From: Drosophila miranda
Lineage: Eukaryota > Arthropoda > Insecta > Diptera > Drosophilidae
Reading direction: 5' to 3'
DNA length: 64,000 nt
Assembly (NCBI RefSeq): GCF_003369915.1
Contig: NC_046675.1
Span: 26,474,001-26,538,000 of the forward strand
Shown in pieces: positions 25,843-34,455 of this stretch. A model generated the notes under the pieces. It made no database searches. It was given only the letters and a program-made list of their open reading frames with translations, and was not told the DNA's origin. How positions within the stretch are numbered: the stretch's first letter is position 1; every line of letters begins with the position of its first letter. Position numbers and translations under genes: made by a program.

Positions 25843-26312
25843 AATATTTGAAATCATTGCTATTTTTCAGCTAATTACTGGACAAATCAGTGTTCTTAAA
25901 AATATATTCATTTTAAGTCGGAAAAACATATCATCAAACATAAATACGTTAAATTAAATATTGTATATTTGATTAAATTTATATGTTCATATATTATTTA
26001 CAAAACCATTATTTCAACAAAAACACTCAATACTGACACATTGGTATCATTTTGCTATTTGTTTCTCTTCTAATATACACAAATCTTGTTGTTGAAACGG
26101 CTCGATCGATGTTTATGAAATTTTTTTTTTTGTACATATGTATATGTATGTATATACTAATTAGTAGGTATAAGAAAAGGTAGTAAAGTGTTTTATGAGT
26201 TCTTAAAAGTAGGCTTAGACCCTTCGACGCTCATTTAACAATGACCCCATATTCGCATGCAGCAATATTAATACTTGCAGCGCCTTCCTCAATATCTACC
26301 GCATACTTAAAT

Positions 26313-26578
26313 CGCCAGTCGCAGATTATTTAGTTTGGGCCGGATTTTGGGAATATGACAATGGAATTGAATAAAAAGACCATCAATACTCGCACGTGAA
26401 TAGATATAGCTGGTAAACTTGCTCAGCTAGGCCGTTCTAATGTTTTAATTTAATAGCTTTTTTAAAACCTCAAGCTTCTCCCTTTCTATTCCTTCCAAAG
26501 CTTTGAAATGGCTGCTTCGCTGCTCTTTCATTTCTTTCAAAGTTTCAGCCACCGAATTCAAAGTTTCTGCTTGTCGTT
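26313..26578. repeat. Tandem duplicate of the 3' end of the zeste-like gene (outer copy)
   Basis: This block matches 26582-26838 base for base apart from scattered differences. The shared segment runs from GCCAGTCGCAGATTATTTAG to TTCAAAGTTTCTGCTTGT. It therefore carries a duplicated copy of the gene's last roughly 130 coding bases plus its 3' flank. Confidence 0.85.
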
Positions 26579-26707
26579 TCTGCCAGTCGCAGATTATTTA
26601 GTTTGGGCCGGACCTCGGGAAGATGACAATGGAATTGAATAAGAAGACCATCAATACTCGCAATAGAGATAGCTGGTACACTTGCTCAGCTAGGCCGTCC
26701 TAATGTT

Positions 26708-27462
26708 TTAATTTAATAGCTTTTTTAAAACCTCAAGCTTCTCCCTTTCTATTTCTTCCAAAGCTTTGAAATGGCTGCTTTGCTGCTCTTTCATTTCTTT
26801 CAAAGTTTCAGCCACCGAATTCAAAGTTTCTGCTTGTAGAGAGCAGAGATTCTCCAAATTCAAAGGTGGAGCAGACGGGCGAGCACGTTTCGCTCTGGGC
26901 TCTGCTTCAGCTTCCGATTCCTCACCAAACCGGGTCGTCGATATTGGAGACAATGGCGATTCCTCTAATTGGCCTACCTCTTGCTTTATAGGTGTTCCAA
27001 AATCGAAACCTCCTCCTACTCCATTCACCATCGCAAAAAGGCCGCACAAGGAAGCAATCTCCTCCTCGATTGGCTGGATAGCCACCAGGGAGTATGGCTC
27101 GCCGCCAGCACTCTCGACCTCCTGCTTGTTTCGGACCAGTTTCTTGCGTACCACAATTTTCCAGTCAGACCATACCTTTAAAAATAAACTAATTTCAATA
27201 AAATACTCCAGGTAAACGTGTAAAACTTGCCTTCTTCCACCCTGATGGATCCTTAGTTGGGGGTCCTTCTGCATTTAATGCTTTTGTCAGCTTTGACCAT
27301 TTGGCATCTGTTGCTGCGCGGTCTCCTTTGACGAAACCCCTGGCGATCTCCGGGTTGTCTTTCATAAACTCCACCATTATATCGTCTTGAATAGAAGTCT
27401 TATGCTTGCCCCTACAAATAATTAAGTGTTGAATTCCTTACACTTTTATAAAATACTTACAT
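26708..27462 (-). CDS. Zeste-type Myb/SANT-like DNA-binding protein, 216 residues
   Basis: A likely nuclear DNA-binding regulator of the zeste-like Myb/SANT family (Myb_DNA-bind_5 type). Coding segments on the minus strand: 27462-27461 (AT), 27411-27231, 27175-26708. The ATG is split by a 49-base intron (donor GTAAGT, acceptor TTGTAG). The second intron (27230-27176) uses a GC donor, AAG|GCAAGT, and acceptor AAAG. Residues 1-105 form the domain: MGKHKTSIQDDIMVEFM, then the tryptophan helices ...KWSKLTKALNA...SGWKK|VWSDWK, then KKLVRNKQE and IEEEIASLCGL. A Ser/Pro/Glu linker with a basic PRAKRARPSAPP patch (possible nuclear signal) and a C-terminal coiled coil (ETLKEMKEQQSSHFKALEEI) follow. 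Similar proteins are encoded both by domesticated and by transposon-linked genes. No transposase is adjacent. Confidence 0.75.
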
Positions 27463-27796
27463 ATTGATTCAATTGGTTTTAGTATATCTGTCAGCTGTAG
27501 CTCAAAGTATTTTATTTTACTGGATTTTATTTTATTGTTGACTATGACTTTTATAAAAATACATTTTCACTTTAATGTACCAAAACTTTCCATTTTGAAG
27601 CGATTTACATGTTATATTTTGATTAATTTAAATAATCAGCTGAGAAAAAACCATTTCAGTACACAAATTGCATGGTGTGTGACCTAAAGAGGGGTGCCCT
27701 TTAGCAGACCAGTACTTGGATCCGAAAAATACCGATTAATACTGGAAAAGCAGCCGATGGTATTGCCTGGGCACGAGCGAAATATTTTTATATTCT

Positions 27797-27876
27797 ATCA
27801 CTAACCATACAGTATATATATATACTGTGTATACATATATATATATATATATAGTATATAATATATGGTTAGTGAT
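27797..27876. repeat. Imperfect palindrome around an (AT)n core
   Basis: ATCACTAACCATA at 27797-27809 is the exact reverse complement of TATGGTTAGTGAT at 27864-27876. The roughly 54 bases between are almost pure alternating A/T. It could extrude as a cruciform or be a small inverted-repeat remnant; the loop is too A/T-rich to resemble a miRNA precursor. Confidence 0.7.
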
Positions 27877-27985
27877 TCTATCTTTCGTCGACGAAGAAGA
27901 ACGGCAGGCATTTGTAACAAATGAAAGGAAGCCGGCTAGAAAGATGCAATAAAGAAAAAAATTAAAATTTTGCGAACTTTCAATA

Positions 27986-28135
27986 CAATCAGACGTGTTT
28001 GGTAAAGACATTTTTTTATACGCTAATTGGTTTCTACAACGTTTAATAATTTTTTCCCTAATTTTAATTGGTTTTACAGTCAAGAAACCAATCAACCATT
28101 TTTGCATACGATCAATGTCTTTTTTACACCGTTTT
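27986..28135 (+). repeat. Direct repeat, copy 1 (unit shared with 28468-28625)
   Basis: It opens with CAATCAGACGTGTTTGGTAA and closes with GCATACGATCAATGTCTTTT. The same start, order and end recur about 480 bases downstream, with about 15-20 percent divergence by eye. It is followed by runs of CACGG/TTTTTTACAC. Family unknown. Confidence 0.8.
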
Positions 28136-28467
28136 TTACACGGTTTTGAAATAACACGGTTTGAAAACCAAAAAATTTAATTTTTGTACACGTTTTTATT
28201 CCATTTAACACGGTTTAAAATAACAACACAAATAGATAGAAACACACACAGCTCACAAACAGCTAGAAACCAAACGAAAACAAGAAAGAGCAAAAAGCGA
28301 ATAAGTACATATGTATGTATTTGTTTTTCTCTTTTGCGTATACATACATGCAAGCAAATTTACTGGTCAGAGCAATTGTAGATAGCAAAAATTTAGGGGA
28401 ATTCCCTTTTTGTGGAAATTTAAGGGGATTACATTTTTACAATAGAAATGTGCTAGTATTTTGTCAA

Positions 28468-28625
28468 CAATCAATGCAATCAGACGTGTTTGGTAAAGAC
28501 ATTTTTTTATACGCTAATTTGTTTCTCCAAGGTTTCCTATTTTTCCCTAATTTTAATATGCTTTAGAGTCAAGGAACCAATCAACCCTTTTTGCATACGA
28601 TCAATGTCTTTTTTTCCGCAGTTTT
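28468..28625 (+). repeat. Direct repeat, copy 2
   Basis: This is the second copy of the block at 27986-28135, with the same start and end motifs. It could be a tandem array with lost spacers or a pair of long-terminal-repeat-like ends. No coding sequence lies between the copies. Confidence 0.8.
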
Positions 28626-30379
28626 TTCTGAAACCAATCTACCGTGTAAAAACAGATTTAGGTGTACTAGCCCATTCCCACTAGCCATAACACATTTCAG
28701 GGATGGTGCCGTTCCAAAAATTTCTCAGTGCACAATCCGTATGGGATGTTATGTTCCTAGTCCGCACTTTTTTATGCGATCATTACCCGATAATTTTTAA
28801 ATGCAACAATAAGTGGCAATACAAATAGTTAGCGCTTAGATATGTTTTAAATCGTACAAGAGCAAGAGCAAAAGAGCTGCAGCAATTTTCAAGGGAGTCC
28901 AACAAGGAACGTTATACATACATATAGTACATATGCACGAATTTACTATACTCATTTTAACTTGTGAAATTTCACACCTTACACCAAAACTTTGTTATTG
29001 TTATTATCATCAGCAATTTTTGGATGGTGCCAGGGAATCTGAGTTTCACATCCGGCTTGTTCTATACTTAAAATCTCATTCACAAGAAGCACGCGAGGAT
29101 CGAAATTAACTACGTGGACTTGACTCACAGAGAAAATGGTAGACACGGACACAAGTACATGTCGCATTCTAGTACGAGCCAGATATTTAATATTTAACTC
29201 ATCCGAAAGTGCAGATCGGTGCAATGGACAAAGATGGTCCATATTTTCGTTCTCTTAAATTCAATCATTAGTCAGATGGTATATAACGGTTGGTGTTGCT
29301 GTGAGAAATGTGAGACAGAGACATATGTATGTATGTTGCGGAATACAAAATAGCAGCGAAAAAATGGAAACAGATACAATATTCAGAAATTCTAATAAAA
29401 TTGGTTATTAAATGGAAAGGGGATAAAGGAAGTGGAAGAATTTACATTAGAACCAAACGAATTAGAACGACCGCTAGGGTCGTGCTCTTTTTCTATGTTT
29501 TTCCAATCTCTTATGACAAGTGCGAGCAACTGAGAAAGATCATAAAAGACAGAGACAGGGAGCATGCGGCAATCATCGGCTTACGTATAATTATTTTTTA
29601 TAAGTTATGTTAATCATAAGCTGACTGACTACAGGCTTATCAACTAAGAGCCGCGGTCCTTGCCGCTTGCTTTTTTTTTAACTGCCAAAATGTAGTCCAT
29701 GTAGTCATTGACTTCCATGATTAAAGTTGTGCAAAAGAGTTGAATTGTTTAATGTTTAGCTATGATCAATTAAATTGATTATTCATGCTTCTCCACATTT
29801 TCGTTTAAGTTTCATTCATTGAATCCTATTCTTAAGGGCTGTTTTAAAATCAAGAATCTTAATGTGACGGTCTTGTCTTATGTGCAAAAATAGGTATATT
29901 TCGTACCCGAAAGAATGTCACCGTAGAGCCACTCAACAATGTGACATAAGAAATTTTCAAATTACCAAATGCCAGATGATGCCAAACAATCAGGGGGGGG
30001 AAAAAAACTCCATTATTGCTGCTAATTTTACTCGTACATGTTGACCGAATGGTGAACCAGAAGCTGGCATTGTAAACTGATTGCCAATCGTGATGGTTTC
30101 CAAGTCACAGGGGAGAAAAAAGACATGACTAAGGACATTACTCTGACCCGATGGGGCTGATTATTGGCTCAAATAGCAACTTTGGGGTCCAACCCACAGC
30201 CACAGCAACACTAATAATACTGATGAGGTCAGTGGATTCAACCTCACCAGAGAGAAGTTTGTGGAGAAAGAGTACTTAATGGCAGATTCTACGGGTTTTA
30301 AGAGAATGGATTTTAACGAGACGCAGCCTACTCTCATAAGAATGGTCTCAATTCAGTACGTGGAGAGCAAAGATAAGTA

Positions 30380-30585
30380 ATAACTTTTAAACAGACTTAA
30401 GAATATCTTCATATTTCTGGTAATTTCTGGCACATGAGAAACATAAAGTAATTCAGTGGTATAAATATCAGAAAATTCTTTAAACCTTCTTTTGATAAAA
30501 CCAAGAATTCCTTTGGTTTTATATGAAATAGCGGATATATGGGAATTACAACATAAATTAGGTACAAACATAAGGCCCAAGTTAT
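30380..30585 (-). mobile_element. Non-LTR retrotransposon reverse-transcriptase fragment (jockey-like)
   Basis: The minus strand reads MGLMFVPNLCCNSHISAIS followed by YKTKGILGFIKRRFKEFSDI and TTELLYVSHV. This matches the thumb region just after the catalytic block of jockey-type ORF2 proteins (consensus H-I..I..KA..ILGFI.R..KEF.D...LY..LV). Only about 65 residues remain, with no ORF1, no complete reverse transcriptase and no poly-A tail recognised, so this is a dead remnant. Confidence 0.6.
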
Positions 30586-30699
30586 GAACTTGTACAGTCG
30601 TTGTTTCCTATTTTTAATTGATACTATTAATTATTAATTAATGGTTCGTTAAATGTATAGAGCCGATTGGACAAGAAGTAAAGCCTTTCTGGGTAAAAA

Positions 30700-30905
30700 T
30701 TGTAGAGAGCCAAAGTAGTGCTCCCATCCTCTTGCCGTTCCCACTACCTGAGTTGTGAGCTGGTGCTGGACTGGACCTTCCACCTGAACATTATAGTCCT
30801 GAAGCTCCTGGAGCAGGCATCCACCTGTTTTGGCAATGGAACCAGCGTGGAGAACAGTCGGAGAGGGGAAGGAAACGCAGCTCCGTGAAGTTCACGCTTC
30901 CGCTT
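30700..30905 (-). other. Orphan G/C-rich coding-like fragment
   Basis: This is an island of G/C-rich DNA inside A/T-rich surroundings. One minus-strand frame stays open for about 70 codons from just after a TGA near 30,900. It includes TGGCLLQELQDYNVQVEGPV and VVGTARGWEHYFGSLQF. No start codon, splice sites or confident family could be assigned. It may be an exon of an unannotated gene or the relic of a retrocopied or transposed gene. Confidence 0.3.
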
Positions 30906-31019
30906 TAGTACGATATCTCAGGAGCCTGCAAACAAAATTGTGTTGCTCTAGCTAATAAAGTATCCGAGAACTTTGCGTTTAGCAAGACTGACGGACATAC
31001 ATGGCTATATCGGCGCAGC

Positions 31020-31230
31020 TATTCATGCTGATCAAGAATATACGTATTTACATCTATACAAATCTGATATACCACTATACTCATTGAGTACCAAATATCG
31101 AAATATAAATTGTTCCGCATGAAAGAGTCAATAAATGTAGATAATCATAGTCCACTTTGCTTCAATTACTTCCGGAGAACATCGATTACGGAAAACTATT
31201 TTATTTATAGAAAATTCTTTTTACTTATAG
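31020..31230. repeat. Ubiquitous Drosophila-type dispersed repeat, degenerate copy
   Basis: It contains ACATACATGGCTATATCGGC, CTGATCAAGAATATACGTAT, and ATGAAAGAGTCAATAAA followed by CTTCCGGAGAACATCGA. These segments recur at 32,805-33,030, 34,960-35,040, 55,690-56,100 and 58,640-58,870. Sequence of this type is scattered widely in Drosophila non-coding DNA. I cannot name the family. Confidence 0.6.
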
Positions 31231-31345
31231 AATAGAAAGGTTGTAGTTCTAAAATAATTGTTGGATTAATACTGAAAGACTTCTTTAAATTCAGATTTAA
31301 GTTTGATGCTGGTTTCAGTCCGAAAGGAACACAGATGATCAGCAT
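31230..31345 (-). pseudogene. DUF1091 5' fragment (arm A, unit 5)
   Basis: The minus-strand sequence ATTGGGATGTAGTTCATGC, CTGATCATCTGTGTTCC aligns with the plus-strand remnant at 60,270-60,390 (ATTGGGATGCAGTCCAAGC). Here the ATG codon is followed by a stop, TAG, and only the signal-peptide region and some 3' flank remain. Confidence 0.45.
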
Positions 31346-31544
31346 GAACTACATCCCAATGGTTCTTGGCGAAACATATTTTATTTTACCGAAAGTATAA
31401 GCCGTAGCTATTTTCCTTTCGTTTCATTCACCGATCAGTCGAAAAAACACGGGTTTTCCATACATATTTTGATAAATCGGTACAACAATTTTTACTGTTT
31501 TATGTATCTGCTGATTTTCAAGGATCGTCTGCATGTAACTTCCA

Positions 31545-32199
31545 CTATTTGCTCTTCAGGAGGTCCTCTAAGAACGTAAAACTAATGTTCGTATCAAACT
31601 GGAGCTTCTTATCGAAGATCCACTGCATCGACAACATATAATCCCCTGTAGGTAAGGGCAGACGCAGTAGCTCGGGTCTTAGATAAAAATCTGTAATAAT
31701 CTGTGGACCCTGTATTGGAGTTTTAGAGTTTGAACTTTCGAGAAATACGCATATTCTCTTACCACGTAGGGGCATGTGTGATTAATGTTAGTATATGGTT
31801 TGAAGAGCCCATAGACTATCAATAGCAAGGGGGTATTTCGCCTGCGCAAATGCAGACAGGCATCACATGTTACATCGAAAAGCCAAGGCTTATAGCCATT
31901 TGCCTTTTTGAAAACCCGCATATGAATTTTAATATCGTTGGCCGGATGTAATATCGTCCCATTCATATTGAAAAACACTTTGCTTCGACTGACAGCCTTC
32001 AGACGACAGTTGTGGAACACGAACCAGGATTGGTTGTAACTTTCACACACGGCATTCGTAAACTTGAAGATGACAGCATCCTGAAAACTTGGTTCACTAT
32101 TGTCCACTTGATTAGTATTATACATATATTTACGTTAATAGTGATGCTGAATGCTAGGAATAATCCGATGACCGCACAGATAATCAGCTGAAAACGCAT
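31545..32199 (-). CDS. DUF1091 secreted protein, arm A unit 4
   Basis: Three exons on the minus strand: 32199-32134 (22 codons), 32080-31763 (106 codons), 31709-31545 (54 codons plus TAG), all phase 0, with introns of 53 bases each. Total 182 residues. Exon 1 is a signal peptide (MRFQLIICAVIGLFLAFSIT). Exon 2 carries the family core: FKFTNAVCESYNQSW, HNCRLKAVSRSKV, NMNGTIL, FKKANGYKPWLFDVTCDACL, NINHTCPYV, with four conserved cysteines. Exon 3 has GPQIITDFYLRPELLRLP and TGDYMLSMQWIFDKK. DUF1091 proteins are an insect family of small secreted proteins related to CheB-type chemosensory proteins; a molecular function is not established for this one. Its twin at 59406-60060 differs by only a few residues. 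Confidence 0.9.
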
Positions 32200-32377
32200 A
32201 GTTCCTGCCTTGGGGGAATAATAACTTTGCAATGACACCAACGTGTTATTTTATGCTATGTCCATTTCCGCTTGATGGGGTATAATTGCTTTAATAACTT
32301 TAAACACTGATTTAAAACTAATAAACTAGAATTATAGAAATATCCGATCTTCTGCACAACCCATTCTTGGTCTAAAT

Positions 32378-32803
32378 TCACTTTAGTGGATCCTCCACGA
32401 ATGTAAAACTAATGTTCGTATCAAATTGTGGCTTCTTATCGAAGTACCACTTAATCGTCAATAAATAATCCCCCGTTGGACCGTACATAAAAATCGTTGA
32501 CAATCTGTGGACACTTTAATACAAATATGAGATGTTTAAGTTTTCGACGTATGGACATTTGTGATTACTATTCGTAAACTCTTTGAACAGCCTATAGACT
32601 ATATTAGAAATGGGTAGATTTCGCTTTCGAAAATACAGACAGGTATCAAATCTAGCTTAGAAAACTCATGGCTTATATTCTGTTTTTTTTTTTTAAATAG
32701 ATTTTGGTTAGATGCAATACGGCCATAAAACGACGGTTGTGGAACGCGAACCGTGATTTTTTATAGCTCTCGCAGACGAAGTTTGTAAACTTGAATCTAC
32801 ACG
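32378..32803 (-). pseudogene. DUF1091 pseudogene, arm A unit 3
   Basis: The minus strand begins in exon 2 (AAGTTTACAAACTTCGTCTG, FTNFVCESY) and has the HN-R-LKA region with TGT-to-CGT loss of its cysteine. A poly-A interruption, missing core, the SNHKCPYV block and exon 3 (QIVNDFY...NGGLFIDD) follow, ending FVEDPLK then TGA. The frame is broken several times and the signal exon is missing. The plus-strand counterpart at 58880-59226 shares the same lesions, so decay began before the arms separated. Confidence 0.8.
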
Positions 32804-32804
32804 G

Positions 32805-33030
32805 ATCTATTATACCCCTAACCTCTCTGAGTATTGGGTATACAAAAATATCTTTTGCCGCATGAAAGAGTCAATAAAATGTTGATGATCATGTTTCATT
32901 TTGCTTAAATTACTTCCGGAGAACATCGAACACGAGATGTATCTCATTTATAGTAAAGTTGTATCGAGGCGTAATAGGTCAAATAGGTCAAAACGAAAGG
33001 TTGTAGCTCTAAAATAATTTGGATTAATAC
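32805..33030. repeat. Dispersed repeat copy inside arm A
   Basis: This is the same repeat as at 58,640-58,870: ACTCTCTGAGT/ATACC, GCATGAAAGAGTCAATAAAA, ATGATCATGTTTCATTTTGC, CTTCCGGAGAACATCGAACA. It lies between units 2 and 3 in both arms, so it was present before the duplication. Confidence 0.7.
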
Positions 33031-33301
33031 TGAAAGACTTGTTTGCGTTCAGATTTAAATTTGATGCTTGGAACAAATACTGACAGACATCATAGTTAAG
33101 GTTGATTAACCGGGGATTATATCTATTTGCCCTTTTGAACGTCTGGCCATTAATAGACATATTGTAGTCCTGATTTAATATCGTCCCATTCATACTGAGC
33201 ACCATTTTCGTTCCACTGACGGCCTTCAGACGACAGTTGTGGATGATATTGAATGTTAGAAATAATCCGATGCCCATACAGATCATCAGCTGGCACCGCA
33301 T
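32948..33301 (-). pseudogene. DUF1091 rearranged copy, arm A unit 2 (117-codon open frame)
   Basis: The frame opens at 33301 with MRCQLMICMGIGLFLTFNII, identical in design to the signal exon of unit 1. It runs straight into HNCRLKAVSGTKMVLSMN without the intron or the first half of exon 2. The core continues as GQTFKRANRYNPRLINLNYD to VCQYLF. It then leaves the family and reads into the adjacent dispersed repeat, ending TTFRFDLFDLLRLDTTLL. The cysteines and exon 3 of the family are missing. It is most likely a pseudogene with a fortuitously open frame, although expression of a shortened secreted protein cannot be excluded. Confidence 0.6.
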
Positions 33302-33744
33302 TGTTTCTGCTCTTGATGATAATAGTTGAAAAAGACCAACGTGTTAATTTATGCTAGGTCCATTACAGCAGGATAGAGTTTAACATCGATTGTATGGGGC
33401 GGGTAAAAAGAGACTGACTGGGAGAGCGAATGTAACCAATGAAAAGAGGAAGAAGGGATAGAGGGAATGCAATTTTGACTGCGGAAAGGAGTTGGTCGGA
33501 GACAGATCCTAGACAATGAAGAGGAGAACAGGATCCTTTTGGAAAGCGAATCGGCACCATGTCGGATAAGATCACGTAATGGCTTTTCAGCTGACAATGA
33601 GATTCTGCTCTCCAAAGGCAGCCATTACATCACCATTTCGCGTCATAATAGTTGCCTTTTAAACAAACAATAAAAAAATAAAAATAAATTGCATTTTAAA
33701 AATATATTGAATTAGTTTTTCCTTTTAGTTCCTTTTTTAGTATC

Positions 33745-34305
33745 AGTAGATCCTCCACGTAGGCAAAACCAATATTCGTATCGAATTGTGGTCTATTATA
33801 AAAGAACCACTGCATCGAAAACATATTATCTCCGGTTGGAAGGGGCAGTCGCAGTGGATTTGTGGACCCTATGGAGGGTCAGACTTGACACAGATTTCAA
33901 TCTAAGAATATTGAAATTCCACTTACCACAAACGGACATGTATGATTGATGTTGGAAAATTCCTTGAAAAGATTGTAGACTTTAGTTATAAACGGATTAT
34001 AGGTCTTTCGCAAAAATCGGCACACATCGACGGTTCCTTCCAGAATACACGGCTTAAAGCCGCTTCCTTTTTTGAAAATCTGGGCATGATACATTATTTA
34101 CCGAATGTGGCCTTCAGACGACAGTTGTGGAACACGAACCAGGATTGATTGTAGCTTTCGCAGACGAAGTTCGTAAACTTGAAGATGACGCCATCTTGGC
34201 TCCATATGGCTCACTATTGTCCCCTTTATTATTAGTTGAAATAATTATGATATTGAGTGTTAGAAATAATCTGATGCCCATACAGATCATCAGCTGGCAC
34301 CGCAT
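33745..34305 (-). pseudogene. DUF1091 pseudogene, arm A unit 1
   Basis: The signal exon MRCQLMICMGIRLFLTLNI starts at 34305. Exon 2 has FKFTNFVCESYNQSWFVFHN then CRLKA. About 44 bases present in the arm B copy (positions 56,882-56,926) are then missing, which shifts the frame before the FKKGSGFKPCILEGTVDVCR block. A second deletion of about 34 bases removes the start of exon 3 after GGTCCACAAAT. The exon 3 tail (MFSMQWFFYNRPQFDTNI, VEDLL) is still readable. The arm B counterpart at 56660-57344 is intact. Confidence 0.85.
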
Positions 34306-34367
34306 TGTTCCTGCTCTTGATGATAATAGTTGATAATAGTTGAAAAAGACCAACGTGTTAATTTATG

Positions 34368-34455
34368 CACCACCTCATCGTCATCAAATAATCCCCAGTT
34401 GGAAAGGGAAGACGCAACAGCTCGTGTCTCAGATAAGAATTCTTGACAATTTGAA
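34368..34455 (-). pseudogene. DUF1091 exon-3 fragment upstream of unit 1
   Basis: The minus strand reads QIVKNSYLRHELLRLPFPTG then DYLMTM. It is nearly identical to exon 3 of the arm B unit 2 pseudogene at 58,149-58,235. The other exons are missing here, so it marks an incomplete unit at the outer edge of arm A. Confidence 0.7.

Larger units (their letters stand above)
24760..26312. other. Intergenic DNA with degenerate dispersed repeats
   Basis: A/T-rich. It contains runs of the ATACCGTAAATATAC type and a longer repeat shared with 51.8-53.7 kb (listed separately). The only coding candidate is a short signal-peptide-like frame at 25711-25842. Otherwise I see nothing. Confidence 0.5.
27463..31229. 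other. Repeat-rich intergenic interval
   Basis: There is no intact gene. It contains an A/T-rich hairpin at 27797-27876, a duplicated block at 27986-28135 / 28468-28625, a degraded reverse-transcriptase fragment near 30,380-30,580 and a G/C-rich open fragment at 30,700-30,900. Frames elsewhere, for example near 29.0-29.24 kb on the minus strand, are not recognisable. Confidence 0.5.
31230..34455 (-). repeat. Arm A of the inverted DUF1091 duplication
   Basis: Read on the minus strand, this block is colinear with 56,640-60,385 on the plus strand. Homologous gene units appear in the same order: A1/B1, the GGCTGCC...CTCATTGTCAGCT linker, A2/B2, A3/B3, A4/B4, then a truncated fifth start. Divergence varies strongly between units: A4/B4 are nearly identical, while A1/B1 carry several deletions. 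Homology on the far side of A4 continues through the GTGTTTTTTCGACT...GAATGAAACGAAAG segment to about 31,230. Confidence 0.85.

Noticed and set aside
27797..27876. Hairpin as a possible microRNA precursor
   Set aside because: The stem is only 13 perfect bases and the interior is simple (AT)n, unlike a pre-miRNA.
28979..29242. 87-codon minus-strand frame in intergenic DNA
   Set aside because: No start context, splice signals or recognisable domain; it could be retroelement debris but cannot be supported.
33349..33615. 88-codon minus-strand frame between DUF1091 units 1 and 2
   Set aside because: No family features, and the homologous arm B interval (57,430-57,790) does not keep the frame; treated as spacer.
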